The position numbers and the translations under genes were made by a program. The notes under the pieces were generated by a model. It saw only the letters and a program-made list of their open reading frames with translations, did no database searches and was not told the origin of the DNA. Shown here in pieces: positions 1-8,347 of a DNA stretch of 64,000 nucleotides (position 1 is the first letter of the stretch; every line of letters begins with the position of its first letter). Origin of the DNA: Hydrogenophaga aromaticivorans (GTDB taxonomy: Bacteria; Pseudomonadota; Gammaproteobacteria; Burkholderiales; Burkholderiaceae_C); NCBI RefSeq assembly GCF_013387465.1, contig NZ_VYGV01000006.1, positions 1,025,638 to 1,089,637 of the forward strand, given 5' to 3'.

Positions 1-572
1 AGCCTTGCCCGGCCTGGTGCGAAGTTGTGATCTACCGCAAGGACCGCGACCGCCCGACCGTGGTTCGTGAGTATCTTGACGAGGTGTACCAGGCGCCTCG
101 CGGCCAGAACGCTTATGACGGCCCTTGGCAGAGCCACACAAAGCGCTTCTTGCGCCACAAGACCCTGATCCAAGGCGCCCGCATCGCCTTCGGTTTCGCC
201 GGCATCTACGACGAGGACGAAGCTCACCGGATCATCGACGCCGGCTCCATTGACGCAACGACCGGAGAAATCACCCAGCAGAAGCAGCCCGAGCGCCCCA
301 CACTGCCCGCCTACGCGCAAGCCGACTTCACAAAGAACCTGCCGCAGTGGGCCGGCATCGTGAAGTCAGGCCGCAAGACGCCGGATGAACTGATCGCCAT
401 GGTGGGAACCAAGGGCGTGCTGTCCGAAGCCCAGAAACAGGGCATCCGCGATCTTGCGAAGTCGCAGGACGTGACCGATGCGCCGATCAAGAACGAGGTG
501 CCCGCTGAACCGGCCATGAGCGCCGCCGAACAGGAAGCGCACGCCGAGTTCCTGGCTGGACTGGAGGGCTGA
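1..572 (+). CDS. RecT/Bet-family single-strand annealing protein (5' truncated)
   Basis: The frame is open from base 3 and has no start in the window, so only about the last 190 residues are present. The GTG at 27 is internal because coding similarity continues upstream of it. The stretch HKTLIQGARIAFGFAGIYDE is typical of phage Bet/RecT proteins, which anneal single strands exposed by a partner exonuclease during phage recombination. A YqaJ-type exonuclease lies two genes downstream, as expected for a two-component recombination module. The C-terminal tail (about residues 90-190) is less conserved in appearance. The family assignment is from recognition, not a search. Confidence 0.85.
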   Translation, partial: PCPAWCEVVIYRKDRDRPTVVREYLDEVYQAPRGQNAYDGPWQSHTKRFLRHKTLIQGARIAFGFAGIYDEDEAHRIIDAGSIDATTGEITQQKQPERPTLPAYAQADFTKNLPQWAGIVKSGRKTPDELIAMVGTKGVLSEAQKQGIRDLAKSQDVTDAPIKNEVPAEPAMSAAEQEAHAEFLAGLEG

Positions 573-575
573 CCG

Positions 576-1394
576 ATGAGCAACACATTGAACCGTGGGG
601 ATACGGTCTACAACCAGCACGGGCAAGAGGCAATTCTTGTCGCATCAAGTTGCGGAGAGCATCTGGTCCGTCCAATCTTTGAAGACGACGATGGATCGCA
701 CGAAGGCGACGTTGAAACGTGGCGCACGGTCTTCCGCACACCGCCAGCGCCGAAGCTGGATGCCGAGACGGCAGCAGCTGAAAAGCGACTGCACGACCTC
801 AACGTGCAAGTGTCCGCAATTCGTGACCAGATCAACGAGTTCAACAAGAGCGAGAAAGATCGTCTGGCCCGCATCAAGCAGCACGGCGCTCTTGAACTTC
901 TGGACCGCTATCTGGCCGGTGAAATCACGCACTACGTTGCGGTCAAGGAATACGGGTTCGGCGTGGAAATCATCCCGGTCTCTGACACGCTGGAAAGCTA
1001 CCCATCCAACAACGGTTATGGGCTACTGACACTCCATCCGTTCATGGGCTGGAACAAGCAAATCAAGTGGTCCATCTACTACAACAAAAAATGGGAAAGC
1101 CGCTACACCAACGACAGGACTGAGCGCGTATTTCCCTGCTGCGGTGAAGAGGATGCAAAGGCAAAGGCCGTGGCGATCATCCTGGCAGAAATAGCGGCCC
1201 AGATGGCCAAGGACGACAAGGATCGTCGCAACACCAGCGAACTCATCAAGTTTGCAAAAGCCCACGGTGTCGAAGTTCCGCAAGAGTTGATCGACTCAGT
1301 TGCCGCCGCCCGAGTCGCCATGGTTGAGCGCGAGATTGCCGAGAAGTCGAAGCAGATCGAAGCGCTCAAGCAACAACTCGCAGCCACCGCCTGA
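576..1394 (+). CDS. Phage hypothetical protein between the recombinase genes
   Basis: The predicted protein has 272 residues and I do not recognise a family. The ATG lies 3 bases after the upstream stop and is preceded by GGAGG inside the end of the recT-like gene, so translation is probably coupled. Two heptad-like charged segments are visible, about residues 65-95 and 245-270, suggesting a coiled-coil or oligomeric protein. The middle is rich in aromatic residues (WNKQIKWSIYYNKKW near residue 150). It sits between annealing protein and exonuclease, where accessory recombination factors are often found, but no function can be claimed. Confidence 0.7.
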   Translation: MSNTLNRGDTVYNQHGQEAILVASSCGEHLVRPIFEDDDGSHEGDVETWRTVFRTPPAPKLDAETAAAEKRLHDLNVQVSAIRDQINEFNKSEKDRLARIKQHGALELLDRYLAGEITHYVAVKEYGFGVEIIPVSDTLESYPSNNGYGLLTLHPFMGWNKQIKWSIYYNKKWESRYTNDRTERVFPCCGEEDAKAKAVAIILAEIAAQMAKDDKDRRNTSELIKFAKAHGVEVPQELIDSVAAARVAMVEREIAEKSKQIEALKQQLAATA

Positions 1395-1414
1395 ACCACA
1401 CACCGGAGAACACC

Positions 1415-3346
1415 ATGAACATGACCTTTCACGACTTCGCACAGGGTTCGCCTGAATGGCACCAGCACCGCAGCACGCATTTCAACGCATCTGACGCCCC
1501 AGCCATGATGGGCTGCAGCCCGTACCAGACCCGCACCGAACTGCTGACCCGCATGAAGACCGGCATCAGCGCCGAAGTGGACGCGGGGACGCAGCGCCGT
1601 TTCGATGATGGCCACCGCTTCGAGGCCCTGGCCCGCCCGCTGGCAGAGAAGATCATCAGCGACGACCTATACCCGGTGACCGGATCGCGCGGCGATTTGT
1701 CGGCCAGCTTCGACGGCCTGACGCTGGACGGAATGACGGCTTTTGAGCACAAAACTCTGAACACCGAACTGATCGTCTGGTTCGGGCAATACGACCGGTC
1801 GGACGTTGAAAGCATCATCAACTCAGCAGGAAACCATCTTCCGTTGACCTACCGCGTTCAGATGGAACAGCAGATGGCCGTTTCTGGTGCAGATCGCGTG
1901 CTGTTCATGGCGTCGAATTGGCAAGGCGAAACGCTGGTCGAAGAGCGCCACTGCTGGTACGCATCGGATTCCTATCTGCGCGCCAAGATCGTCGCCGGCT
2001 GGGCTCAGTTCGCCAAGGACCTGATCGACTTCACACCCGCAGCCGCAGAGCCAATCAAACCAGTTGGCCGCACGCCTGACCAACTGCCGGCCCTGCGGTC
2101 TTCCGTGAAGGGTGAACTGGTACTTGAATCGAACATCAAGGAATGGGAATCCGCTGCATTGGTCTACATCCAGACGGTGCGCGACCATGAGCTGAAGACC
2201 GATCAGGACTTTGAAGACGCTGATGCTGCCGTCAAATGGTGCGTCAGCAGCAAGACCACGCTGGACGGCCTAAAGTCAAACCTCATGTCTGCAACCGGCG
2301 ACGTGAACACCGCCGTGGGAACGCTTGACCGCCTCATGTCCGAACTGGACAAGACGCGCATCCAGTTCACCAAAGCCATGGACGCACGCAAGGCCGAGCG
2401 CAAGGCTGAGATTGTGGCCGGTGGTATTGCGGCCTACGAAAAGCACGAGTCCGAACTGATCCGCGACACTGGTGGTCCTTGGATTGTGTTGGGAAAGCCA
2501 GACTTTGGTGGCGCCATCAAGAACCTGCGGACGTTCACCAGCATTCAGAACGCTGTGGACACGGCGCTGGCAGCAGCCAAGATGAAGGCCGATGAGTCGG
2601 CGCGCAAGATCCGTGAAAGCCTGCGCATCCTGGCCGACGATGGCGCCGGTTACGAGTTCCTGTTCAATGACCGCCTGGCGCTGATTGGCAAGGCCGCGGA
2701 CGATCTGCGTTTGCTGGTGAAGTCGCGCATTGCTGAGCACCAGGCCGCCGAGAAGGCCAAGGAAGAAGCGCAGCGCGAGCGCATCCGGGCAGAGGAAGCG
2801 GCACGGTTGGAGCGTGAGGCAGCGGCCAAGGCGGCAGCGGAAAAGGCAGATGCCGACCGGCTGGAGCGCGAGCGCGCCCATGCTGCGCAGGTGGAGGCCG
2901 ACCGCATCTCCCGTGAGCAAGCCGAAGCTGTGAGCGCCGCGCGCATCCGTGAAGAGCAGGCAAAGCCGATGCAGCGCATCACCGCGTTCGCCGAGGTGGA
3001 AGATGTACAAGTTACGTTTGTGCACCCTGAGCCGGACTTGTACGCCGAGTTATCAGCCGTAGGGACCCCTGTTGCCGGAGTCAAGCTGATTCATGGGGAA
3101 GTCGGCCACATTGACCCGGCCGTCCGTTTCGTGAAAAGCGAAGACAACGGCACCCGCCTAACGCTCGGCCAACTGAACGACCGCCTTGCCCCGGTCAGCA
3201 TCAACGTCGCCGGCCTGTCAACGCTGGGCTTTGATCCGGTCGAGCAGGTGAAGGCTTCGCGGTTTTACAGGGAATGCGATCTGCCTGCGATCTGCGGGGC
3301 TATCAGCGCGCACGTCCTGGCTGCTTGCGCTACGGAGGCTGCATGA
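1415..3346 (+). CDS. YqaJ-type viral recombinase/exonuclease with C-terminal coiled coil
   Basis: The N-terminal about 220 residues look like the YqaJ/lambda-exonuclease nuclease family. It opens with a GSPEWHQHRSTHFNASD-type segment, and candidate metal-binding residues are E70, D100, E111 and K113 (FDG then EHK). Such enzymes resect one DNA strand 5'-3' and hand the product to a RecT-type annealer. At 643 residues it is far longer than a lone YqaJ domain. Residues about 220-430 are of unclear type, 437-515 form a long Ala/Glu/Arg coiled coil, and about 530-643 form a small C-terminal domain containing LTLGQLNDRLAP. GGAG precedes the ATG. The stop overlaps the next start (ATGA). Confidence 0.82.
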   Translation: MNMTFHDFAQGSPEWHQHRSTHFNASDAPAMMGCSPYQTRTELLTRMKTGISAEVDAGTQRRFDDGHRFEALARPLAEKIISDDLYPVTGSRGDLSASFDGLTLDGMTAFEHKTLNTELIVWFGQYDRSDVESIINSAGNHLPLTYRVQMEQQMAVSGADRVLFMASNWQGETLVEERHCWYASDSYLRAKIVAGWAQFAKDLIDFTPAAAEPIKPVGRTPDQLPALRSSVKGELVLESNIKEWESAALVYIQTVRDHELKTDQDFEDADAAVKWCVSSKTTLDGLKSNLMSATGDVNTAVGTLDRLMSELDKTRIQFTKAMDARKAERKAEIVAGGIAAYEKHESELIRDTGGPWIVLGKPDFGGAIKNLRTFTSIQNAVDTALAAAKMKADESARKIRESLRILADDGAGYEFLFNDRLALIGKAADDLRLLVKSRIAEHQAAEKAKEEAQRERIRAEEAARLEREAAAKAAAEKADADRLERERAHAAQVEADRISREQAEAVSAARIREEQAKPMQRITAFAEVEDVQVTFVHPEPDLYAELSAVGTPVAGVKLIHGEVGHIDPAVRFVKSEDNGTRLTLGQLNDRLAPVSINVAGLSTLGFDPVEQVKASRFYRECDLPAICGAISAHVLAACATEAA

Positions 3347-3996
3347 AAGAACGCCCCATCCTGTTCAGCAAGCCCATGGTTCTCGCATTGCTGAGCGGAA
3401 CGAAGACCCAGACGCGCCGCGTGGTGAAGCCGAGCGACCTCGCGTGGATGGACGAACACCAAGGCCTCCGCGAACCCGACAACGCGATCCGCTGTCCATA
3501 CGGACAGCCCGGAGATCACCTGTGGGTGCGCGAAACCTTCTTCGCCTGGGGCCGCTGGGAGACGCGATTCAGCGCCAAGAAGGGCCGCGACGAGTGGCAC
3601 TTCATCGACATGACGCTGGAGTGCGGCCAGTCCTACCTCTACGCTGCCGATGGCGTCAGCGACACCAAGGCGTTCATCAAACGCCGCGGTGGTGTTGAGC
3701 CAATGTACTGGAAACGGCCGGCCATCTTCATGCCGCGCGCCGCGTGTCGAATCACGCTGGAATTGACTGGCGTGCGCGTGGATCGCCTGCAGGACATCAG
3801 CGAGGCCGACGCCAAGGCGGAAGGAATCCACCAGCAGCCAACAACAGGCTGGTTTTCGGTGCCTGGAATCAGTGGTGCGGGAACCACGGCGAGGGCCGCT
3901 TACGCACTGTTGTGGAACTCCATCAATGGCGCCGGAAGCTGGGATTCAAACCCCTGGGTGTGGTGCGTGGAATTCAAGCGAACGGAGGTGGCATGA
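3343..3996 (+). CDS. ASCH-like phage protein
   Basis: I chose the ATG at 3343, which overlaps the upstream stop, because the protein then begins MKERPILFSKPMVLALLSGTK, the conserved opening of a common phage family. KTQTRRV (about residue 22) and CPYGQPGDHLWVRETF (about residue 50) match ASCH-like proteins, a PUA-related fold thought to bind RNA or modified nucleotides. The length is 217 residues. Phage members are often labelled simply hypothetical, and their role is not established. An in-frame start further upstream at 3274 would run inside the exonuclease gene and adds non-conserved sequence. Confidence 0.75.
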   Translation: MKERPILFSKPMVLALLSGTKTQTRRVVKPSDLAWMDEHQGLREPDNAIRCPYGQPGDHLWVRETFFAWGRWETRFSAKKGRDEWHFIDMTLECGQSYLYAADGVSDTKAFIKRRGGVEPMYWKRPAIFMPRAACRITLELTGVRVDRLQDISEADAKAEGIHQQPTTGWFSVPGISGAGTTARAAYALLWNSINGAGSWDSNPWVWCVEFKRTEVA

Positions 3997-4550
3997 ACGC
4001 CATTCAACCAGCGCCGCAGCCCCACCTGTGGGACGGCACCCCGATGGCAGCGATGCCGTACGTCATCAGCAAGGGAAACGACACACCCGACCACCGGGTA
4101 TACGAGGGAATGAATATGAGCGCAGAACAATCGCCAGAATTTCGAGCGCAGGACATCAAGATGCGCCGCCTTGAGATTGCAGCGCAGCTGGCCGAGTGGA
4201 AGCGTGCGTTCTTTGTTGATGGCATTGAACAACCATTCACGGCAAGGGTGACGCTTGAGGCCGAAGATGCACAGCTGGCCCTTGAGGCGCGCGTCATCAG
4301 CACAGCCGCAGTTGCTGCAGCAGTCGAGCGACGAAAGATTGAGGCAAAAGCAGAGGTCGCCCGCCTGTCCGCAATCAATGCGGAACTGCTGGAGGCGCTG
4401 AAAGACCTGACCGGCGTGATTACCGCAGCCGGACTCAGCAACTTGAGCCGTGGCGTTCAGCTTGGCCCCACGGTTTGGTATGTGAAGGCCAGCGACGCCA
4501 TGGAATCGTCACTCGCAGCGATTGCCAAAGCACAAGGAGAGCAACTGTGA
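3993..4550 (+). CDS. Phage hypothetical protein
   Basis: The ATG at 3993 overlaps the previous stop (ATGA) and gives 185 residues. A second in-frame ATG at 4110 has a better upstream GAGGGA and could be the real start of a shorter, about 146-residue protein. The sequence is mostly helical, with Ala/Glu-rich segments from about residue 60 to 150 (EAEDAQLALEARV). No family is recognised. It sits within the operon of small early phage proteins. Confidence 0.65.
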   Translation: MNAIQPAPQPHLWDGTPMAAMPYVISKGNDTPDHRVYEGMNMSAEQSPEFRAQDIKMRRLEIAAQLAEWKRAFFVDGIEQPFTARVTLEAEDAQLALEARVISTAAVAAAVERRKIEAKAEVARLSAINAELLEALKDLTGVITAAGLSNLSRGVQLGPTVWYVKASDAMESSLAAIAKAQGEQL

Positions 4551-5236
4551 TCGACAACCTGAAAGAGCGCGAGGAATTTGAAGCGTGGTACGGCGATCAA
4601 GGCAAGTGGCCTGCCGCAGTTGAGCGCATCGGCGATGGGTACAAGCTTGCAGCGGCTCAATCCGCATGGGTCACATGGCAAGCCCGCGCAGCTATCGAAG
4701 CCAACACGCCAGCGGTGCCGGATGCTCGAATCGTGGAGTGCGCCCGTCGACTAATTGAACATGCGGACTTCGCGCTCGGTGGCTGTCTGAGCGCCAGCAG
4801 CAAGGTGAGAGACATCCCATCAAATGCCTGCTCTCAGGTGAAGGCTCGACACCTTGCCGCATTGCGGGACGCTCTCGCAGCAGCACCCCAGCCGCAACAA
4901 GTGGCGCAGCCAGTGCAGGCGAGCCAGTACGGAAGTCCTGAACTGCAATCGTTGATTTTGGAAAAGTTGGCACAGCCAGTGCAAGCGAGAGAGTGGCACC
5001 CGATTGAGACAGCGCCAGACGACATGACAGAGCCGGTCATGGTTTTCTGGATCGATTCCGATGGCGCTCCGATGCGCGAGTTTGATTACAAAGAAGACGG
5101 GTGCTGGATGGGCTGGCATGAGCACGCCGAACACGTAGAAATCATCGGCGGCCATGGCGTGAGCTACACACCTCCATACACCCACTGGATGCCACTCCCG
5201 CCACCGCCAACCAACCAACATAAGGACAACCAATGA
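4547..5236 (+). CDS. DUF551-containing phage protein
   Basis: The start is GTG at 4547, overlapping the upstream stop as GTGA and preceded by AAGGAGAG. The protein has 229 residues. The C-terminal third, from REWHPIETAPDD through WMGWHEHAEHVEI to THWMPLPPPP, is a DUF551 domain, common in phages of Proteobacteria and without known function. A Gln/Ala-rich linker precedes it and contains an imperfect internal duplication (VAQPVQAS then LAQPVQAR), visible in DNA near 4902-4930 and 4965-4990. The N-terminal half has EFEAWYGDQGKW, also seen in other early phage proteins. The next gene overlaps by 4 bases. Confidence 0.78.
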   Translation: MIDNLKEREEFEAWYGDQGKWPAAVERIGDGYKLAAAQSAWVTWQARAAIEANTPAVPDARIVECARRLIEHADFALGGCLSASSKVRDIPSNACSQVKARHLAALRDALAAAPQPQQVAQPVQASQYGSPELQSLILEKLAQPVQAREWHPIETAPDDMTEPVMVFWIDSDGAPMREFDYKEDGCWMGWHEHAEHVEIIGGHGVSYTPPYTHWMPLPPPPTNQHKDNQ

Positions 5237-5451
5237 GCAACATCATGAACGACCTGCACACCGTGGGCCTGAACCCGTTCGGTGTGGTGCTGGTGGCTGA
5301 GTCAATGCTCAAGTCGCCAATCGCGCCAATGAGTGCAGACGACAAGCCGCTGACATTTTTCATGCCGATCAACCGCGCCGATTGCGCCGAGTGGGTTGGA
5401 GTCGAGTTCACGCTCAAGGCCGTGCGTGCCGAGAAAGAACAGAAGGAGTGA
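5233..5451 (+). CDS. Small phage hypothetical protein
   Basis: This 72-residue protein begins MSNIMNDLHTVGLNPFGVVL, and its ATG overlaps the stop of the DUF551 gene. It has no visible signal peptide, membrane segment or cysteine motif, and no family is recognised. It is called because it fits exactly between two overlapped or abutting phage genes in the same operon. Confidence 0.65.
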   Translation: MSNIMNDLHTVGLNPFGVVLVAESMLKSPIAPMSADDKPLTFFMPINRADCAEWVGVEFTLKAVRAEKEQKE

Positions 5452-5453
5452 AC

Positions 5454-6473
5454 ATGGCTCTTACCGATACCAAATCTTTGATAGCACGATTCGAGCGACA
5501 GGCTCACCGCCTTGGGGAACTGTGGGAGCGTTGCCATGGCAAAGGCTGGTCAGAAGAATATGCCAACGAGTTCAAAGCACTAAGGGACGAGCGAGTGCCA
5601 GCAACGCGAGCGGCCCTTGAAGCCATCGAATCCGCAGCAGTCGCGCCACTACTGGCACGCATCGCAGCCCTTGAGGCTCAAGTCGAGCAGGCCGCGCAGC
5701 CGGTGGCGGCTCAGCATCGGTTCCGCCACCCACAAAAAACAATGCCGGGTTGGTCTACGTGGCAATCTTGCGCTGTATCAGACCGCCCGGCTTGGCAAAT
5801 CGACTCCCAAGGCTATGAAGTCGAGTATAGGGCGCTCTATACATCGCCACCAAAGGCGGCGCCACTGACCGATGAGCAGCACCCAGATGACGCCGCAGTG
5901 GATCATTTCTCGGTGGCTATGAAAGCCAAGCTTTCCGCAGCGCGTGCGAAGGGTCGAGGCGGATGGGAGAACTGTGACCCATACGTCCTGAGCGACATGC
6001 TTCGCGCTCACGTCGAGAAGGGAGACCCGCGCGATGTGGCGAATTTCTGCATGTTCCTGCACATGCTTGGTCACGGAATTTACAAGCCGTCAATCCAGCC
6101 TGACTTGGCGGCAATGCTGCAGGAACTGGACACGCCAATAGCTGGGCACCTTGGTAGCCACAGTGGGAAGTTTGTGCCCGGAGCGTCGAAATACTCTAAC
6201 GCATTCGACGCCTTCGAGTCTGCGATACCGCTGGTCCGCTGGGAAGATCATGAGCGGTCGTGCCGGAAGATCGCTGCGCTCTCAGAACCCCATTGTTCGC
6301 AGCCAACGCAGCTACAGATGCTGAGTGAGTTTGAAGAAGGAACTCTTGCCATCGAGCACATGGGTCCTTCCGCACTGGCTGGCGACAGCATGAGCCTGAT
6401 GGATGCATTTGACAAAGGCTTGAAGGCTGGGCAATCCGCGCTCGCGGCAAAGAATGGAGTGGAACTCAAATGA
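5454..6473 (+). CDS. Phage protein with a possible dATP/dGTP-diphosphohydrolase-type N domain
   Basis: The start ATG at 5454 follows GAAGGAGTGA, giving 339 residues. Residues about 1-80 are helical. A central WYTSPP-like linker (YRALYTSPPKAAPLTDEQ) is typical of mosaic early phage proteins. Near residue 160, KLSAARAKGRGGWENCDP and VEKGDPRDVANFCMFL match a module that I recall being named for the N-terminal domain of phage dATP/dGTP diphosphohydrolases. I see no catalytic nucleotidase motif elsewhere, so enzymatic function is not claimed. The C-terminal part (about residues 225-339) is unrecognised. The stop overlaps the next ATG. Confidence 0.68.
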   Translation: MALTDTKSLIARFERQAHRLGELWERCHGKGWSEEYANEFKALRDERVPATRAALEAIESAAVAPLLARIAALEAQVEQAAQPVAAQHRFRHPQKTMPGWSTWQSCAVSDRPAWQIDSQGYEVEYRALYTSPPKAAPLTDEQHPDDAAVDHFSVAMKAKLSAARAKGRGGWENCDPYVLSDMLRAHVEKGDPRDVANFCMFLHMLGHGIYKPSIQPDLAAMLQELDTPIAGHLGSHSGKFVPGASKYSNAFDAFESAIPLVRWEDHERSCRKIAALSEPHCSQPTQLQMLSEFEEGTLAIEHMGPSALAGDSMSLMDAFDKGLKAGQSALAAKNGVELK

Positions 6474-6871
6474 CAGACCGTGAACTACTTGAGCGCGCTG
6501 CGCGGGCGGCTGGGATTTCGGGGTTCTGGGAGAAAGATACGGCATTCATCCAAGACCGCTACTTCTTCAACGTGCCCTATGACAATAAAAACATGCTGAC
6601 CGGCTTTCGATGGAATCCACTCGCTGAAAGCGGCGAAGCTCTCAGGCTTGCCGTGAGGCTTGGAATGGTCGTTCAGATCGATATTGATGCCGGAGCCACT
6701 AGGGTACTCAACGAGTACTTCGAGGTGCTGCTTATCCACCTGCACGTCGATGGAGGCGCGGAGGCAGCTACCAGAAAAGCCATCGTGCGGGCTGCTGCGT
6801 CTATGGCACCCGAAGGAGTAGAAGCCGCCCACGGCATCACACCGGCCACGGTCGAGAAAGAGGGGGAGTGA
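6470..6871 (+). CDS. Small phage protein of the WNPL/GEALRLAV type
   Basis: The 133-residue protein begins MTDRELLERAARAAG and contains FRWNPLAESGEALRLAVRLG, a pattern I know from many uncharacterised early proteins of siphophages and prophages, sometimes described as an ABA-sandwich domain. The ATG overlaps the upstream stop. No catalytic residues can be pointed out. It probably folds as a compact alpha/beta domain. Confidence 0.7.
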   Translation: MTDRELLERAARAAGISGFWEKDTAFIQDRYFFNVPYDNKNMLTGFRWNPLAESGEALRLAVRLGMVVQIDIDAGATRVLNEYFEVLLIHLHVDGGAEAATRKAIVRAAASMAPEGVEAAHGITPATVEKEGE

Positions 6872-7116
6872 TGAAAGACAGATGGACGTTCCAAGACGAG
6901 CACAAACTTCAAGTTCTTTTGAAGCGGAAAACAGAGACGACAGAGCGGAACATGAAGCCACTGGTTTTGATTGCCCGCTTGCTCGATACAGACAGCACAG
7001 ACGAGAAATTGGCGGAGTCACTGGCACAGTACGCCGATGCGTTGCGTGATGCGCTTGAGCCGTTCGACAGCGGTGTTCGGTGTGCCGCCGAGAAAGGAGC
7101 CCGAGATGCCAACTGA
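6871..7116 (+). CDS. Small phage hypothetical protein
   Basis: The ATG at 6871 shares one base with the preceding stop (TGATG), and a GTG at 6868 is an alternative. GGGGGAG lies just upstream. The product has about 81 residues and is highly charged, with Lys/Arg in the first 28 residues and then LIARLLDTDSTDEKLAESLAQYADALRDAL, an amphipathic helix. No family is recognised. Confidence 0.6.
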   Translation: MKDRWTFQDEHKLQVLLKRKTETTERNMKPLVLIARLLDTDSTDEKLAESLAQYADALRDALEPFDSGVRCAAEKGARDAN

Positions 7117-7468
7117 CGCACAACGCCGGAACCTTGCCAGCGCTCACCATGCAGATGTGAAGGCTTTGAGCGAGCGGATCGCACTGCTTGAGCAGCAGCT
7201 TGCCGAGGCAAAACGCCAGATGGAAAGCCAGAAGGATGAATGGCTTGCTTGGGAGGCGAAACGGGCGGCGCTGGAGTTGGGTGCTGCGCGGTATCGACAA
7301 TTGGCGAAGGGAGAACCTCTGACTGTTGTTGTCCCAACACCAACAGATGAAAAGCCAAGCCGCAAAGTGACCATCATCTACGGACCTAACAGCGAACCCG
7401 GTTACGCGGAAGCCTTGGGGATGGCCATCGACGCAGCCATTACCAGCACACAGGAGCAGACAGCATGA
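7106..7468 (+). CDS. Phage hypothetical protein with N-terminal coiled coil
   Basis: The ATG at 7106 sits 11 bases inside the preceding gene and follows AGGAGCCCGAG, giving 120 residues. Residues 12-60 form a heptad-rich helix (LSERIALLEQQLAEAKRQ). The C-terminal half reads PSRKVTIIYGPNSEPGYAEA and looks globular. No family is recognised. It overlaps the next gene by 4 bases. Confidence 0.65.
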   Translation: MPTDAQRRNLASAHHADVKALSERIALLEQQLAEAKRQMESQKDEWLAWEAKRAALELGAARYRQLAKGEPLTVVVPTPTDEKPSRKVTIIYGPNSEPGYAEALGMAIDAAITSTQEQTA

Positions 7469-7767
7469 ACATCGAAGAACTGAAACTTGTCCTGCAGACG
7501 ATCCAAGGGATCAGCGGTGACGCAAGCACAGCGGCTATCTTGTGGGTGGCCTTGCACTATGGGTCAGGGATCATCACCGGCCTGCTGACAGCCGGGACCA
7601 TCCTCGGAATGGTCTACCTGGTCATCAAGGCAATCATGGCAAATACCGAGTGGGCGAATGCTGTGAAAGAGGTCTGCAAAGCATACGGTTGCAACGACGA
7701 CTATTCGTTCATCACAACAGAGCAGAAAAGGGCCTTGAGGAAGGCGATTGATAGGTCGAAGACATGA
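7465..7767 (+). CDS. Small phage membrane protein
   Basis: The protein has 100 residues. A long hydrophobic stretch runs from about residue 22 to 58 (AAILWVALHYGSG, then LLTAGTILGMVYLVIKAIM), enough for one long or two short membrane spans. The C-terminal tail is charged. A holin-like role is possible from size and topology, but the gene lies in the early/recombination operon and not next to a lysin, so I leave it as a membrane protein of unknown role. Confidence 0.6.
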   Translation: MNIEELKLVLQTIQGISGDASTAAILWVALHYGSGIITGLLTAGTILGMVYLVIKAIMANTEWANAVKEVCKAYGCNDDYSFITTEQKRALRKAIDRSKT

Positions 7768-7928
7768 CAACCACAACCGAAGAACAAACCTGCGAGGACG
7801 GATGCAACGGCTGCGATGAGTGCATCGACTACGACGACGAAGAGTGCGAGCGCTGTCATGGTGACGGACGTGATCCGTGGAATGACTATCTGCTGCCCTG
7901 CCCGCTTTGCCAAGGAGATGCGCCATGA
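7764..7928 (+). CDS. Tiny cysteine-rich (DnaJ-type zinc finger-like) phage protein
   Basis: This 54-residue frame runs from ATG 7764, overlapping the previous stop, to TGA 7928. It contains CEDGCNGCDEC, CERCHGDG and CPLCQGDA. The paired CxxC and CxxCxGxG-like units resemble zinc-binding repeats of DnaJ, so a metal-binding mini-protein is likely. The middle is very acidic (DYDDEE). Tight overlaps at both ends support it as a real gene. Function is unknown. Confidence 0.6.
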   Translation: MTTTTEEQTCEDGCNGCDECIDYDDEECERCHGDGRDPWNDYLLPCPLCQGDAP

Positions 7929-8113
7929 CCACCGAACAAGACCCAAACGAGATCATCAAGCGCGGCGATCTGCCGAAGATGCTCCATGTGTGCAGCGACA
8001 CCGTGCGCAAGATGTGCAAGGCGAACAAGCTGCCGCCATACGATGTCGCCCTTTCGCGCAAGACCTCGGGCTGGAAGCGGTCCACCCTGGTTGCGCATGG
8101 GGTGAAGGTATGA
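7925..8113 (+). CDS. Small HTH protein, AlpA/excisionase-like
   Basis: The ATG at 7925 overlaps the previous stop and gives 62 residues. RGDLPKMLHVCSDTVRKMCK is a MerR/AlpA-type helix-turn-helix, followed by KLPPYDVALSRKTSGWKRSTL, the short wing seen in AlpA-like proteins. Such proteins next to a tyrosine integrase usually act as excisionase (recombination directionality factor) or as a regulator of integrase. The integrase lies 490 bp downstream on the other strand. Assignment as excisionase is inferred from context. Confidence 0.65.
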   Translation: MTTEQDPNEIIKRGDLPKMLHVCSDTVRKMCKANKLPPYDVALSRKTSGWKRSTLVAHGVKV

Positions 8114-8188
8114 ACACCGAAGCCCAGGGGCGCTGAAGGCGTCCCGCTGGGGCGCAGAGTTCAACAACGCAACACGCCGGAGAAAACC

Positions 8189-8347
8189 ATGGCCTGCCCT
8201 AAATGCGGCTGCAAGGTGCATTACCAGTACGACACCGGCTGGGACGGAGAACAGCAGCCCGAGAACCTGGAACGCTGCGCCGCCTGCGGCGAGGTGTTCG
8301 ACATTGAAGACTCAACCGAGGAAGAAGACCATGGCGAAACGCTGTGA
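8189..8347 (+). CDS. Tiny zinc-ribbon-like phage protein
   Basis: The frame from ATG 8189 to TGA 8347 encodes 52 residues and is preceded by a CCGGAGAAAACC spacer with a good GGAG. It starts MACPKCGCKV and has CAACGEVFD about 30 residues later. Two CxxC knuckles at this spacing suggest one bound zinc. The C-terminal tail is acidic (DIEDSTEEEDHGE). It overlaps the next gene by 17 bases. No function is assigned. Confidence 0.6.
   Translation: MACPKCGCKVHYQYDTGWDGEQQPENLERCAACGEVFDIEDSTEEEDHGETL

Noticed and set aside
4902-4990. Direct repeat of about 27 bases suggestive of a CRISPR or iteron
   Set aside because: Only two imperfect copies, both coding for the linker of the DUF551 protein.
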